Below are positions 49,833-58,543 of a DNA stretch of 64,000 nucleotides, in pieces. Source of the stretch: ZC4RG35 sp040878345 (GTDB lineage Bacteria; Actinomycetota; Acidimicrobiia; Spongiisociales; ZC4RG35); NCBI GenBank assembly GCA_040878345.1, contig JBBDML010000005.1, forward strand, positions 62,001 to 126,000, given 5' to 3'. Numbering within the stretch: the first letter of the stretch is position 1; each line of letters starts with the position of its first letter. Made by a program: the position numbers and the translations under genes. A model generated the notes under the pieces. The model ran no database searches, was not told the DNA's origin, and worked only from the letters and a program-made list of their open reading frames with translations.

Positions 49833-51716
49833 TCACAGCTCGACCTGGACCCCGATCTCCATCACGTCTCCACTGGGAAGCGAGAAGAACTGAGCCGCGT
49901 TCGAGGCGTTCCTGTGCATCAGGGCAAACAGACGGTTGCGCACCGAGTCCCACAATGTCCGGCTCTTCACGATCACGGTCTCCTTGCCGAGCACGTACAC
50001 CGCATCCGAGGCGTCGAAGCCGAAGTCGGAGTGGCCGATCTCAGAGAGCGCCGCAGGCACGTTCTGGCGTTCCATGAACCCGAACTTGAGGAGCACCTGA
50101 TAGAAACCTTCGCCCAGGTCGTGGACGGTGGCCCGGGCGGCTCGATGGACCCTCGGCGTGATGTCGGTCTTCACTGACACCAGGATCACCGTCTCGTGGA
50201 TCACGTCGTTGTTCTTCAGATTGGCCAGCAGCGCCGGTGGGGTCACACCAGGCTCGGGGAAGAGGAACACTCCCGTGCCGGCCACCCGGCGCTGAGGGTG
50301 GGTGGCGATCGAACCGATGAACCGCTCTATCGGCAGATGGCCCCTTCGCATCTTCGAGACCAGCTCCCGGCGACCCCTGCGCCAGGTGAGCATCACCGCA
50401 GTCACCACCAACCCGACGGCCAACGGGAACCACCCTCCCTGGACGATCTTGACGACATTGGCCCCAAAGAAGGCGAGGTCGACGACCAGGAAGCCGAAGG
50501 TCACCAGACTGGCCCGGAGGAGACTCCAACGCCAACGCAGTCGCATGACGAGAAACAGGAGGAGGGTGGTGATCAACATGGTGGTGGTGACCGCCACCCC
50601 GTAGGCAGCCGCCAGACTCGAGGCGCTGCCGAAGGCCACGATGGTGACCACGCAGGCGATCATCAACAGGTAGTTGATCGTCCCCATGTAGACCTGCCCA
50701 TACTCCCTCGATGAGGTGTGCTCGATCCTCATACGGGGGAGGAATCCCAGCCGGACCGCCTGCTGAGTGAGGCTGAAAGCACCTGTGATCAGGGCCTGGG
50801 AGGCGATCACAGTGGCCATCGTCGCCAGGGTCACTAGGGGCAACAACGTCCACCTCGGTGCCATTGAGTAGAAGGGGTTGAGGATGGCCTCGGGATGGGC
50901 CATCAGATAGGCGCCCTGCCCGAAATAGTTGAGCAATAATGCCGGAAACGCCGCGGCGAACCACGCCAGGCGTATTGGTCTCCTGCCGAAATGGCCCATG
51001 TCGGCATACAGGGCCTCGCTCCCCGTGACCACGAGGAACACCGCTCCCAGCGAGAGGAAGGCGGCTCCCGGCTGGGCGGCGACGAATCGGATGGCGTAGA
51101 TGGGGCTGATCGCGCTCAGCACACTCGGGTCGGCGACGATCTGAGTCACGCCGAGGAGCGCCATGACGCCGAACCACACCACCATGACGGGACCGAAGAC
51201 TGCCCCGATCCGCCCGGTTCCGCTCCGTTGCACGGAGAACAGGGCGATGACGATGGCGACGGAGATCGGCACCACAAAGCTCTCGAGATCGGGGGCGAGC
51301 AGTTCGAGACCCTCGACGGCCGAGAGGACCGAAATGGCCGGAGTGATGATCCCGTCGCCATAGAGAAGTGCGGTGCCGAAGATCCCGACCACGAGAAGAC
51401 CCTTTGACAACGGCCTGAGCACGGGTCGCCCGGGTCTGACCGCCATCGCGGTCAGGGCAAGGATCCCGCCCTCACCGTGGTTGTCGGCTCGCATGACGAC
51501 GACCAGGTACTTGATGGTCACTACGAGGGTCAGCGACCAGAAGATCAGCGACAGGATCCCGAGGACATTGGCGACGCTGATTTCGAGGTCCCCGGCAACG
51601 GCGAAGGTCTCTCGAAACGCATATAGGGGGCTGGTGCCGATGTCACCGAAGACCACCCCCAGGGCCGTCAGCGACGTGACCAGGAGGTAGCCCGACCCCT
51701 TCTTGGAGTTGTCCAT
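49833..51716 (-). CDS. kup: Kup-type potassium uptake protein
   Basis: A 627-residue K+ transporter. The N-terminus has LTALGVVFGDIGTSPLYAFRETF, the family signature. About twelve helices follow (NHGEGGILALTAMA, LLYGDGIITPAISVLSAVEGLEL, GSEALYADMGHFGRRPIRLAWF, ALLLNYFGQGAYLM), then a C-terminal cytoplasmic domain (about 440-627) with TGVFLF and NLKNNDVIHETVILVSV. ATG 51716 (MDNSKKGSG) is preferred over upstream in-frame codons. A palindrome GGTGGGCCCACC at 49807-49818 lies just after the stop and could end transcription. Confidence 0.94.
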   Translation of the reverse strand: MDNSKKGSGYLLVTSLTALGVVFGDIGTSPLYAFRETFAVAGDLEISVANVLGILSLIFWSLTLVVTIKYLVVVMRADNHGEGGILALTAMAVRPGRPVLRPLSKGLLVVGIFGTALLYGDGIITPAISVLSAVEGLELLAPDLESFVVPISVAIVIALFSVQRSGTGRIGAVFGPVMVVWFGVMALLGVTQIVADPSVLSAISPIYAIRFVAAQPGAAFLSLGAVFLVVTGSEALYADMGHFGRRPIRLAWFAAAFPALLLNYFGQGAYLMAHPEAILNPFYSMAPRWTLLPLVTLATMATVIASQALITGAFSLTQQAVRLGFLPRMRIEHTSSREYGQVYMGTINYLLMIACVVTIVAFGSASSLAAAYGVAVTTTMLITTLLLFLVMRLRWRWSLLRASLVTFGFLVVDLAFFGANVVKIVQGGWFPLAVGLVVTAVMLTWRRGRRELVSKMRRGHLPIERFIGSIATHPQRRVAGTGVFLFPEPGVTPPALLANLKNNDVIHETVILVSVKTDITPRVHRAARATVHDLGEGFYQVLLKFGFMERQNVPAALSEIGHSDFGFDASDAVYVLGKETVIVKSRTLWDSVRNRLFALMHRNASNAAQFFSLPSGDVMEIGVQVEL

Positions 51717-51834
51717 GTGTTGGTCGGCGCTCCTAGCTGCAACACGAGACTTGCCGGTGGAGGGTAGACCGGACGGTGAGGCGAGCACACCGTGAGCGGT
51801 CCCCATCGGCGGCTTGGGCCCGAAACCCATCTTG

Positions 51835-51880
51835 GCGCCCCCGGTAGGACTCGACCTCTGACACCAGGTTTTAGGAAACC
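51835..51880. repeat. Attachment-site-like copy of the 3' half of tRNA-Arg(CCT)
   Basis: 46 bases starting GCGCCCCCGG and ending AGGAAACC match 54401-54446 with two substitutions and two single-base indels. They cover the tRNA acceptor end, T arm, variable region and half of the anticodon loop, then similarity stops abruptly. This is the pattern left by integration at a tRNA 3' end. The remaining bases of the 261-base gap around it (51717-51977) show nothing else. Confidence 0.75.
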
Positions 51881-51977
51881 GCCGCTCGGTTTCGGGTCTC
51901 GAACACCCAGAAATGAGCGACGTGCCGTGCGCGAGTGTGCGGGAATGTCTCTTGAGCTGGCGCAGCAGCCCCTGCGT

Positions 51978-52385
51978 CTACTGCGTCTCTGCCGCGCCGT
52001 GCTCGAGCTGACGGTCGTACTCGGCCTGGTCGTAGTGGCCTTTCGACTCGGCGACGAGGCCGTCGTCGCCGAATGTCCACTCCTCTAAGCCTGAGATTCG
52101 CACCCACTTCCCGGTACCGCCAGGTCCCGTGTTCGTGCCGGTGAACGTCCAGTGGTATTCGACCACCTCTTCCTTGACGAGGACTTCGTCCGTGAGCACC
52201 TGAATGTCCGGGAACGCGGTCATGAACGAGCGCGCCACCTCTGTTATCTCGGTGGGCTCGCCGCCGTTGATTGCGATCGTGCCGCCCGGTATGTAGTGGC
52301 TGGCGACTCTGGTGGGGTCGTGGCTGCACCACGCCTCGGCATACGTGCGCGCCAAGTCGCGTACGTGCTCCTGATCGAGTGGCAT
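51978..52385 (-). CDS. SnoaL-like (NTF2-fold) protein
   Basis: A 135-residue protein with the NTF2-fold pattern of SnoaL-like polyketide-cyclase relatives: MPLDQEHVRDLARTYAEAWCSHDPTRVASHYIPGGTIAINGG, then ITEVARSFMTAFPDIQVLTDEVLVKEEVVEYHWTFTGTNTG. Such small alpha/beta cones bind hydrophobic ligands and may catalyse or just carry them. ATG 52385 has AGGAGG at good spacing, and the in-frame upstream codons do not. It lies inside the segment bounded by the tRNA-Arg repeats. Confidence 0.8.
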   Translation of the reverse strand: MPLDQEHVRDLARTYAEAWCSHDPTRVASHYIPGGTIAINGGEPTEITEVARSFMTAFPDIQVLTDEVLVKEEVVEYHWTFTGTNTGPGGTGKWVRISGLEEWTFGDDGLVAESKGHYDQAEYDRQLEHGAAETQ

Positions 52386-52474
52386 TGGTTCCTCCTGCCG
52401 CGAGTCCTGAGACAGCGCCAGCAAGGTTGCGAGCGCAGTCGTCACCCTATTCCCCGTACCCAGGCGCCAGTGGG

Positions 52475-53089
52475 CTACTTCTTCTGGCTTTGGTAGTAGG
52501 GGTCATCCCCCGACGCGTGATCAGTGACGTCGATGATGTGCGTCAGCTCGGGGATCGACTCGAGGAGTATGCGCTCGATCCCCTGCTTCAGGGTGACCTC
52601 GGCCAGACCGCAACCCTGGCAGCCGCCGTAGAGACGGAGATAGGCGATCGTCCCGTCCACCGAAACCAGCTCGGCGCCACCACCGTGGGCGGCGATGGCG
52701 GGGTTGACCTGCTCGGTGATCACCTGCTGCACCTGGTCCACCAGCGGTCCGGAGAGATCCCCGGCCGGGCCCGACATCGGGGGCGGGGCGGGGCTGTTTG
52801 GGTTGTTCATCGACAGACCCTGCTCGGTCAGCTCCAGGGAGGCACCGTCGAGCTTCTCACGGTCGTCCTCGGGAAAGACCAATGCCAGGCCGCCATGTCT
52901 CTCCTCGACCCAATCCTCTTTCATGTCGACGAGAGCGACGAAGGCGAGCTCGTAGGTGAACTGTGGGCCTCGGAACCCGGTCACCTCTATGGACAATGCA
53001 AACTCCCCGTCGCCGGGCTCCTGATCCCTCAGCTGGCTGATCATGTCGAGGGCATCCGGTGCGATGCTGAGAACCGTGTCGTCGGACAT
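52475..53089 (-). CDS. NfuA-like iron-sulfur carrier (degenerate A-type domain plus NifU C-terminal domain)
   Basis: A 204-residue protein. The N-terminal half (1-105) resembles the A-type (IscA/HesB) fold of NfuA, with LSIAPDALDMISQLRDQ and ALVFPEDDREKLDGASLEL, but lacks cysteines, as in NfuA. The C-terminal half has the NifU domain VITEQVNPAIAAHGGGAELVSVD and the cluster motif YGGCQGCGLAEVTLKQGIERILL (CxxC). It should deliver 4Fe-4S clusters to target proteins. A TAACAT hexamer lies 8 bases before the ATG. It is divergent from the ATP-grasp gene. Confidence 0.88.
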   Translation of the reverse strand: MSDDTVLSIAPDALDMISQLRDQEPGDGEFALSIEVTGFRGPQFTYELAFVALVDMKEDWVEERHGGLALVFPEDDREKLDGASLELTEQGLSMNNPNSPAPPPMSGPAGDLSGPLVDQVQQVITEQVNPAIAAHGGGAELVSVDGTIAYLRLYGGCQGCGLAEVTLKQGIERILLESIPELTHIIDVTDHASGDDPYYQSQKK

Positions 53090-53097
53090 CTGTAAGG

Positions 53098-53103
53098 ATG
53101 TTA
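53098..53103 (-). promoter_or_regulatory. -10 hexamer for leaderless NfuA-like gene
   Basis: On the minus strand TAACAT lies 8 bases before ATG 53089. Confidence 0.4.
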
Positions 53104-53123
53104 CCGGTCCCCTGAGAAAGCCA

Positions 53124-54323
53124 ATGCCCACCGCCGTCGTCCTCCTCCCCACCACCACCTACCGGGCGGCCGACTTCGTCCGGGCGGCCGAGGGGCTGGG
53201 CATCGAACTGGTCATCGCCTCGGAGCAGCCTCCTCCGTTCGACATGGGCGACCGTTACCTCCAGATCGACTGCTCCGATCCCGACCAGGCCGCCGAGGCC
53301 ATCACCAGGCTCGGTGAGAGGTCTCCTTTGGACGGTGTGGTCGCCGCCGATGATGCCGGGGTGGTGATCGCGGCGCTGGCGGGCACCGCCCTGGGATTGC
53401 GCGCCAACGATCCCGAGGCGGCCGCCGCAACCAGGGACAAGGCGATGCAGCGGGAGATGATGAGGAGGGCCGAGGTACCCCAGCCGGGCTTCGCCCGAGT
53501 GCCCTCCGGATCTGACGGAGAGGACGCTGCCGCCGCCGTCGGCTATCCGCTGGTGGTCAAGCCGCTGGACCGGTCGGCGGGGCAGGGTGTGATCCGGGTT
53601 GACGACGAACAGCACTTGGGTCCGGCATTGGCACGGGCGCGCTCGATCGTCGGGGCAACCGCACCGCTGCTCGTCGAGGAGTACATGAAGGGAGAGGAGG
53701 TGGCCCTGGAGGGCATCGTGCGCGATGGCGATCTGACCACGCTCACCATCTTCGACAAGCCCGATACTGGAGACGGGCCCTACTTCCCCGAGACCATCCT
53801 GGTCACGCCGACCCGTCTCGACGATGAGGCCCAGGCCGAGTGCCGGAGGGTGGCCGAGGCCGCACTCGGTGCGATCGGGATCACCCACGGGCCGGTCCAT
53901 GTGGAGCTCAAGGTCGAGGGGCGGGTGGTCAGGGTGATCGAGGTGGCGGCCAGGTCGATCGGCGGTCTCTGCTCGCGAAGCCTCAATTTCGGGCTCCTCG
54001 GCACCACGCTCGAGGCCCTGATCCTGCGCAACGCCATCGGCATGGAGAAGCCGGAGTTGCGGCGGGAGCCCACCGCCAGCGGTGTTCTCATGATCCCGAT
54101 CACGCGGGCCGGTCGGCTGATCGCCGTCGAGGGTCTCGACGACGTTCGCACCCTGGAGCACGTCTCTGCGATAGACATCACCATCACCCCGGGCAGCCAG
54201 TTGCAGCCGCCGCCCGAGGGCGACCGGTACCTGGGTTTCATCTTTGCCCGGGGCCTCGAGCGGGAGCAGGTGGAAGCCGCCCTGCGTCAGGCGATGGATC
54301 TGGTCGAGGTCGTAGTCGAGTGA
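53124..54323 (+). CDS. ATP-grasp ligase-like protein
   Basis: A 399-residue protein of the ATP-grasp superfamily. Residues 1-100 form a Rossmann-like pre-domain (AVVLLPTTTYRAADFVRAAEGLGIELVIAS). ATP-binding strands and loops follow (TRDKAMQREMMRRAEVPQPGFARV, YPLVVKPLDRSAGQGVIRV, LLVEEYMKGEEVALEGIV), and metal ligands lie near HVELKVEGRVVRVIEVAARSIGGLCS. Members join a carboxylate to an amine or thiol, such as in amino-acid ligases. The substrate is unknown. ATG 53124 is used. It ends 78 bases before tRNA-Arg inside the repeat-bounded segment. Confidence 0.84.
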   Translation: MPTAVVLLPTTTYRAADFVRAAEGLGIELVIASEQPPPFDMGDRYLQIDCSDPDQAAEAITRLGERSPLDGVVAADDAGVVIAALAGTALGLRANDPEAAAATRDKAMQREMMRRAEVPQPGFARVPSGSDGEDAAAAVGYPLVVKPLDRSAGQGVIRVDDEQHLGPALARARSIVGATAPLLVEEYMKGEEVALEGIVRDGDLTTLTIFDKPDTGDGPYFPETILVTPTRLDDEAQAECRRVAEAALGAIGITHGPVHVELKVEGRVVRVIEVAARSIGGLCSRSLNFGLLGTTLEALILRNAIGMEKPELRREPTASGVLMIPITRAGRLIAVEGLDDVRTLEHVSAIDITITPGSQLQPPPEGDRYLGFIFARGLEREQVEAALRQAMDLVEVVVE

Positions 54324-54400
54324 CCCTCTCCGTGCGACCCGGGTTTTGCCAATGGAGACCAGTCCCGAAAGTCGATCAATACCAGGCCAATTCAGATATT

Positions 54401-54446
54401 GCGCCCCCGGGAGGACTCGAACCTCCGACACCAGGTTTAGGAAACC
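54401..54446. repeat. Right copy of the tRNA-Arg 3'-half repeat (within the intact tRNA)
   Basis: This copy is the real 3' half of the tRNA-Arg gene, read on the plus strand from just past the tRNA 3' end to the anticodon loop. The intact tRNA is on the outer side, with the segment extending left from its 3' end, as expected for a tRNA-targeted insertion. Confidence 0.75.
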
Positions 54447-54474
54447 TGTGCTCTATCCCCTGAGCTACGAGGGC
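54402..54474 (-). tRNA. tRNA-Arg (anticodon CCT)
   Basis: A 73-base cloverleaf with acceptor GCCCTCG / CGGGGGC (one T-G pair), anticodon stem CAGGT/ACCTG, loop TTCCTAA with anticodon CCT, and T arm GGAGG-TTCGAGT-CCTCC. Discriminator G. tRNA-Arg(CCT) reads AGG codons. Its 3' half is duplicated 2.6 kb away. Confidence 0.95.
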
Positions 54475-54629
54475 GGTATGGGTTGACCCACGCAGGAAAC
54501 CGGACGTTGCCAACTCTCGAGTACAGGGTAGAGGGACCGAGGCGCGAATCCGTGGGCCCAAGAAGGTGGTTGGGCGTGAGGCGTTGATCGGGACAGGGCG
54601 AGCACGAGAGGCGCCGCCGTGTCTGACCG

Positions 54630-55694
54630 TTACGGGCTGCGACCTGATGTGGGTTGTCGGAATCTGATACGTCCGTGGTCGGGATGCTGGTAGATCTGGA
54701 ACCCTTGTTCGTGGACCACCACCTGGTGGTGGTACCAGCAGAGGAGGATCAGGTTGTCCTGGTCGGTCCTCCCCCCGTCGGACCAGGGGATCCGGTGATG
54801 GGCCTGTATCCGGTGGCGGCTATCGCAGCCGTCGGCGGCACAGACACCCAGATACCTGTCGATCAGGGCACGTCGTAGGGATGGAGGGACCACCCGGTGT
54901 TTGCGGCCGTAGTCCATATACCGGCCGTCTGCGGTCCTGGCGATCACTTCGGTGACCGAATCACAGATGACAGCCTGGAGTGCCTCCCGTGCCATGATCG
55001 GACCGGCTTCGAGGATCACACCCGTCTCCCCGTTGGTCCCTACCGCATGGGTGGCGTCGACGAATACGGTGACATGAGCCGGGACCGGGTCCTCTGACAC
55101 GCAGAGTTCGAACAGGGCGGTGGCCTTCCGCCATGAGCTATCACCGGTCGACCCGTCGGGAAGCTCTGGGAGCTGGTCGGCCATCCCGGAGAGCACCTTG
55201 TCGACCATCGCCCCGGCATGAGCATCCAATCCACCCCAAAGCTTCCACCACGACTCATCCAAAGAAGGCTGGAGGACCAGGAACCGGTCATCGGCCGACC
55301 TGAACTCGGCATCGGCAGAAACCCCGGCCCGTCTGGCGGCCTCCCGTTGCACCCCGGACACGTCCAGATGCTCCAACAGGCCAACATCTACAGGAATCCG
55401 GGAGAGAGCCTCGACCCGGTCGAAGGAGACACCCGAGACCAGAGCCTCCCGCAGCTCAGGACGTCCCACCGTCCTCCGCATCGTCCTGACCAGTGATTTG
55501 GCTGTGTCCTTGCCCACATCCAGACGAGCCGCCGTCCAATCCGACAAGGATCTGAAGCCGTCCCCGGTAGCCACCTGACGGGAATCCAACACCTCCAACA
55601 CCATCAGCTGACGGGCACGAAGCCGGTCGATCAGCTGCTGATCAGAGGACAACAACCCTTCGAGGTGGTCGGTACTGAAGCACTCCCACTCCAT
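54630..55694 (-). CDS. DUF222 / HNH endonuclease-like protein (13E12 type)
   Basis: A 354-residue protein with an N-terminal DUF222 region (helical, LRARQLMVLEVLDSRQVATGDGFRSLSDWTAARLDVG) and a C-terminal HNH nuclease with IQAHHRIPWSDGGRTDQDNLILLCWYHHQVVHE-like order: paired cysteines in CAADGC, then HHRIPW, DNLILLC and HH. This is the actinobacterial 13E12/REP family, often multi-copy and DNA-damage-inducible in mycobacteria. A LexA-type box lies 3 bases upstream of its ATG. Whether it cuts DNA in vivo is unknown. The 155 bases between it and tRNA-Arg hold nothing recognised. Confidence 0.88.
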   Translation of the reverse strand: MEWECFSTDHLEGLLSSDQQLIDRLRARQLMVLEVLDSRQVATGDGFRSLSDWTAARLDVGKDTAKSLVRTMRRTVGRPELREALVSGVSFDRVEALSRIPVDVGLLEHLDVSGVQREAARRAGVSADAEFRSADDRFLVLQPSLDESWWKLWGGLDAHAGAMVDKVLSGMADQLPELPDGSTGDSSWRKATALFELCVSEDPVPAHVTVFVDATHAVGTNGETGVILEAGPIMAREALQAVICDSVTEVIARTADGRYMDYGRKHRVVPPSLRRALIDRYLGVCAADGCDSRHRIQAHHRIPWSDGGRTDQDNLILLCWYHHQVVVHEQGFQIYQHPDHGRIRFRQPTSGRSP

Positions 55695-55697
55695 ACC

Positions 55698-55713
55698 TCG
55701 AACATACGTTCTA
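55698..55713. promoter_or_regulatory. LexA (SOS) box before the DUF222-HNH gene
   Basis: TCGAACATACGTTCTA matches the Gram-positive and mycobacterial SOS consensus TCGAAC-N4-GTTCGA with one mismatch. It is 3 bases upstream of the DUF222-HNH start codon, so LexA bound there would block the promoter and start. The divergent MFS gene begins at 55791 and could also be affected. Confidence 0.7.
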
Positions 55714-55790
55714 GCCGTGACAGATTCAAGACTCTCCTAGACCAATCCAAAGAATCCTTATCCACAGGCGGGGGACAGTGCGAAGATTCG

Positions 55791-57062
55791 ATGTCGACTC
55801 TCGCCGAGTCGCTCGTTACCGTGCGCCTCGAATTGAGGAGGGTCGTGGAAGCCATCGCCCCATCCAGGCTGGGCAAGAGCTTCAGATGGCTGCTCGCTTC
55901 CTCGTGGGTGACGAACATCGGCGATGGCCTGGAGATCGCCGCCGGACCACTGTTGATCGCCTCCCAGACCCGTAACCCCCAGTTGGTGGCCATGGCCCTC
56001 GTTCTCCAGCGTCTCCCCTTCTTCCTGTTCGGGCTCTACGCCGGCGTTCTAGCCGACCGGTTGGACCGTCGCCGCCTCGTGGTGGTCGTGAACCTCTTGC
56101 GGGCTGCGGTGCTGACAGGTCTGGCTATCACCATCTGGACCGGCCGGGTCGACGTCACCATCGTCCTCGTCTCGGTCTTCCTCCTCGGTCTTGCCGAGAC
56201 CTTCGCCGACACCACAACCTCCACGCTGCTGCCGATGATGGTGGGCAAGGCGGATCTCGGGATCGCCAACGCCCGGATCATGGCCGGGACCCTCACCGGC
56301 AACCAACTGGTGGGTCCACCCCTCGGAGCGGCGCTCTTCGCTGCCGGGATGGTCATCCCATTCGCCACTCAGGCGGTGTGCGTGGCTCTCGGCGCCTTCC
56401 TCGTCTCACGAATCGTGGTGACCCCCACCACCCACACATCAGAACGGTCCCATGTCCGCCGTGACGTGCTCGAGGGAGTGGGTTGGCTTTGGGGCCATCC
56501 CCCGATGAGGACCCTGTTGATCACCATCACCTTCTTCAACGTCACCTTCGGTGCGGCTTGGGCGGTCCTTGTCTTGTTGGCCATCGAGCGCCTGGGAACT
56601 GGGGAGGTCGGATATGGCCTGATGCTCACGTCCCTTGCAGTTGGCGGCGTCCTCGGCACCGTCTCATATGGCTGGCTGGAGAGGCATTACAGCCTGGCCA
56701 ACATCATGAGGGTCGGGTTGCTGATCGAGACCGCCACTCATCTGGTGCTGGCCATCACTACCACCCCGCTGGTGGCAATGGCTGCCTTGTTCTTTTTCGG
56801 CATCCACGCTTTCGTGTGGAACACGACCTCGACCGCGGTGCGGCAGCGGGCGGTCCCCAACGAGTTCCAAGGTCGTGTCGCCAGCGTCTATTTGATGGGG
56901 GTGTTCGGGGGGCTGGTGGCTGGAGCAGCCCTCGGCGGCGTGATCGCCGGGCGTTGGGGGGTCACCGGGCCTTTCTGGTTCGCCTTTGTGGGCTCCGGGG
57001 TCATCCTGGCTCTCATCTGGCGGGATTTGGAGCACATAACCCATGCCGAGGCGGTCGACTGA
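55791..57062 (+). CDS. MFS transporter, MFS_3 / enterobactin-exporter-like
   Basis: A 423-residue membrane protein with about twelve helices. The N-terminal hydrophilic part (1-30) leads to FRWLLASSWVTNIGDGLEIAAGPLLIA. The loop motif GVLADRLDRRRLVVVVNLLRA between helices 2 and 3 is the MFS signature region. The second half has NTTSTAVRQRAVPNEFQGRVASVYLMGVFGGLVAGAALGGVIA, a strong match to the MFS_3 group of exporters. Substrate unknown; drug or siderophore export is the usual guess. ATG 55791 is used. Confidence 0.9.
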   Translation: MSTLAESLVTVRLELRRVVEAIAPSRLGKSFRWLLASSWVTNIGDGLEIAAGPLLIASQTRNPQLVAMALVLQRLPFFLFGLYAGVLADRLDRRRLVVVVNLLRAAVLTGLAITIWTGRVDVTIVLVSVFLLGLAETFADTTTSTLLPMMVGKADLGIANARIMAGTLTGNQLVGPPLGAALFAAGMVIPFATQAVCVALGAFLVSRIVVTPTTHTSERSHVRRDVLEGVGWLWGHPPMRTLLITITFFNVTFGAAWAVLVLLAIERLGTGEVGYGLMLTSLAVGGVLGTVSYGWLERHYSLANIMRVGLLIETATHLVLAITTTPLVAMAALFFFGIHAFVWNTTSTAVRQRAVPNEFQGRVASVYLMGVFGGLVAGAALGGVIAGRWGVTGPFWFAFVGSGVILALIWRDLEHITHAEAVD

Positions 57063-57091
57063 CCACCTGACCGGCCCTGCCTGGTGGCATC

Positions 57092-57097
57092 TAGGAT
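57092..57097 (+). promoter_or_regulatory. -10 hexamer for leaderless tldD
   Basis: TAGGAT ends 6 bases before ATG 57104. Confidence 0.45.
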
Positions 57098-57103
57098 CGC
57101 CTC

Positions 57104-58543
57104 ATGTTCGATCTCGCACACGCCGCAGTCGAGGGGGCGCTCGCTGCAGGAGCCGCCTACGCCGATGCCCGAGGCATCACCTCACGGACACAAAGCATCA
57201 CTGTGCAGAACGCGGCCATCGAGTCCTCGGGCCTCCTCGAGTCATGCGGGGTGGGGGTCAGGGCGCTCATCGGGTCGTCATGGGGTTTCTATGCCGTCGG
57301 TGAGCCATCGGCTCAGGAAGCCCGAAAGGCAGGGCATGAGGCCGCCGAGATCGCCAGGGCATCCGCCATGGTGGCTGGCCGGGCCCAGGTTCTGGCCGAT
57401 GTCCCTGTCCATCAGGACGAGTACCAGACCCCTCTTGAGGAAGACCCGTTCTCGGTGTCGCTCTCGGAGAAGGTCGATCTCTTGGTGGGTGTGACCCAGA
57501 CCATGATGGACACTCCCGGAGTGGCCTTGGCGAGAGGCAACCTCCAGTTCTGGGACGCCGAGAAGTGGTTCGTGTCGTCTCAGGGTCACCGTATCTTCCA
57601 GCACATGGTCGAATCCGGTGGGGGGATCTCGGCGATGGCGGTGGGCGAGGCCGAAACCCAGATCAGGTCATACCCGCAGAGCTTCGGCCACTACGAGACC
57701 GGGGGTTATGAGGTCATAAGGCGAGGGGACTACCCGGGCCACGCCGGTCGCATCGCCGAGGAAGCGGTGAGCTTGCTCACCGCCGACGAGATGGAGGAGG
57801 GCGAGACCACCCTGATCCTCGGGTCCGACCAGGTAGCCCTTCAGATCCACGAGTCGGTGGGTCACGCCGTCGAGCTCGACCGGATCCTCGGCTGGGAGGC
57901 TGCCTTCGCCGGCACGTCCCATCTCGAGCTGGCCAACCTCAATCAGCATCGGTACGGGTCGGCTCTGATGAACATCACCGCCGACGCCACGCTGCGCGGT
58001 GCCCTCGGCACCTTTGGCTATGACGACGAGGGAACTCCTGCCCAGGGGGTCGACATCGTCAAAGAGGGGACCTGGGTGGGGGTCCTATCCGGTCGTGACT
58101 CCGCATCGATCGCCGGATTGCCACCGGGGGGGATGGTCCGTGGCGATGGCTACAACCGGCTCCCGATGGTCCGGATGACCAACGTCGGCCTGCTCCCCGG
58201 TGATTCGTCGCTCGAGGAGATGATCGAAGGCACCGAGAGCGGCTATCTGATGGAGACCAACCGCTCGTGGTCGATCGACGACCGCCGCCTCAACTTCCAA
58301 TTCGGCTGCGAGATCGGGTGGGAAGTGAAGAACGGGCGGCTGGGCAAGATGGTCAAGAACCCGACCTACACCGGGATCACCCCTCAGTTCTGGGGGTCCA
58401 TGGACATGATCGGGAACCAGTCGGAGTGGGTGCTCTGGGGCCTCCCCAACTGTGGCAAGGGTCAGCCGATGCAGGTGGCACACACGGCCCATCCCGCAGT
58501 GCCCGCCCGGTTCCGCGAGGTGCGAGTGGGGGTCCGGGGATGA
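57104..58543 (+). CDS. tldD: TldD metalloprotease subunit
   Basis: A 479-residue subunit of the TldD/TldE heterodimer that degrades unfolded peptides or processes peptide natural products. The zinc motif HESVGHAVELDRILGWEAAFAG (HExxxH) lies near residue 250, and the later NLNQHRYGSALMNITADATLRGALGTFGYDDEG and CEIGWEVKNGRLGKMVKNPTYTG are typical. It overlaps tldE by four bases (ATGA). No small precursor peptide or cyclase gene is adjacent, so a specific peptide substrate is not suggested. Confidence 0.93.
   Translation: MFDLAHAAVEGALAAGAAYADARGITSRTQSITVQNAAIESSGLLESCGVGVRALIGSSWGFYAVGEPSAQEARKAGHEAAEIARASAMVAGRAQVLADVPVHQDEYQTPLEEDPFSVSLSEKVDLLVGVTQTMMDTPGVALARGNLQFWDAEKWFVSSQGHRIFQHMVESGGGISAMAVGEAETQIRSYPQSFGHYETGGYEVIRRGDYPGHAGRIAEEAVSLLTADEMEEGETTLILGSDQVALQIHESVGHAVELDRILGWEAAFAGTSHLELANLNQHRYGSALMNITADATLRGALGTFGYDDEGTPAQGVDIVKEGTWVGVLSGRDSASIAGLPPGGMVRGDGYNRLPMVRMTNVGLLPGDSSLEEMIEGTESGYLMETNRSWSIDDRRLNFQFGCEIGWEVKNGRLGKMVKNPTYTGITPQFWGSMDMIGNQSEWVLWGLPNCGKGQPMQVAHTAHPAVPARFREVRVGVRG

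Noticed and set aside
55758..55766. Second perfect DnaA box TTATCCACA before the MFS gene
   Set aside because: Also single. Two boxes 44 kb apart do not make an origin.
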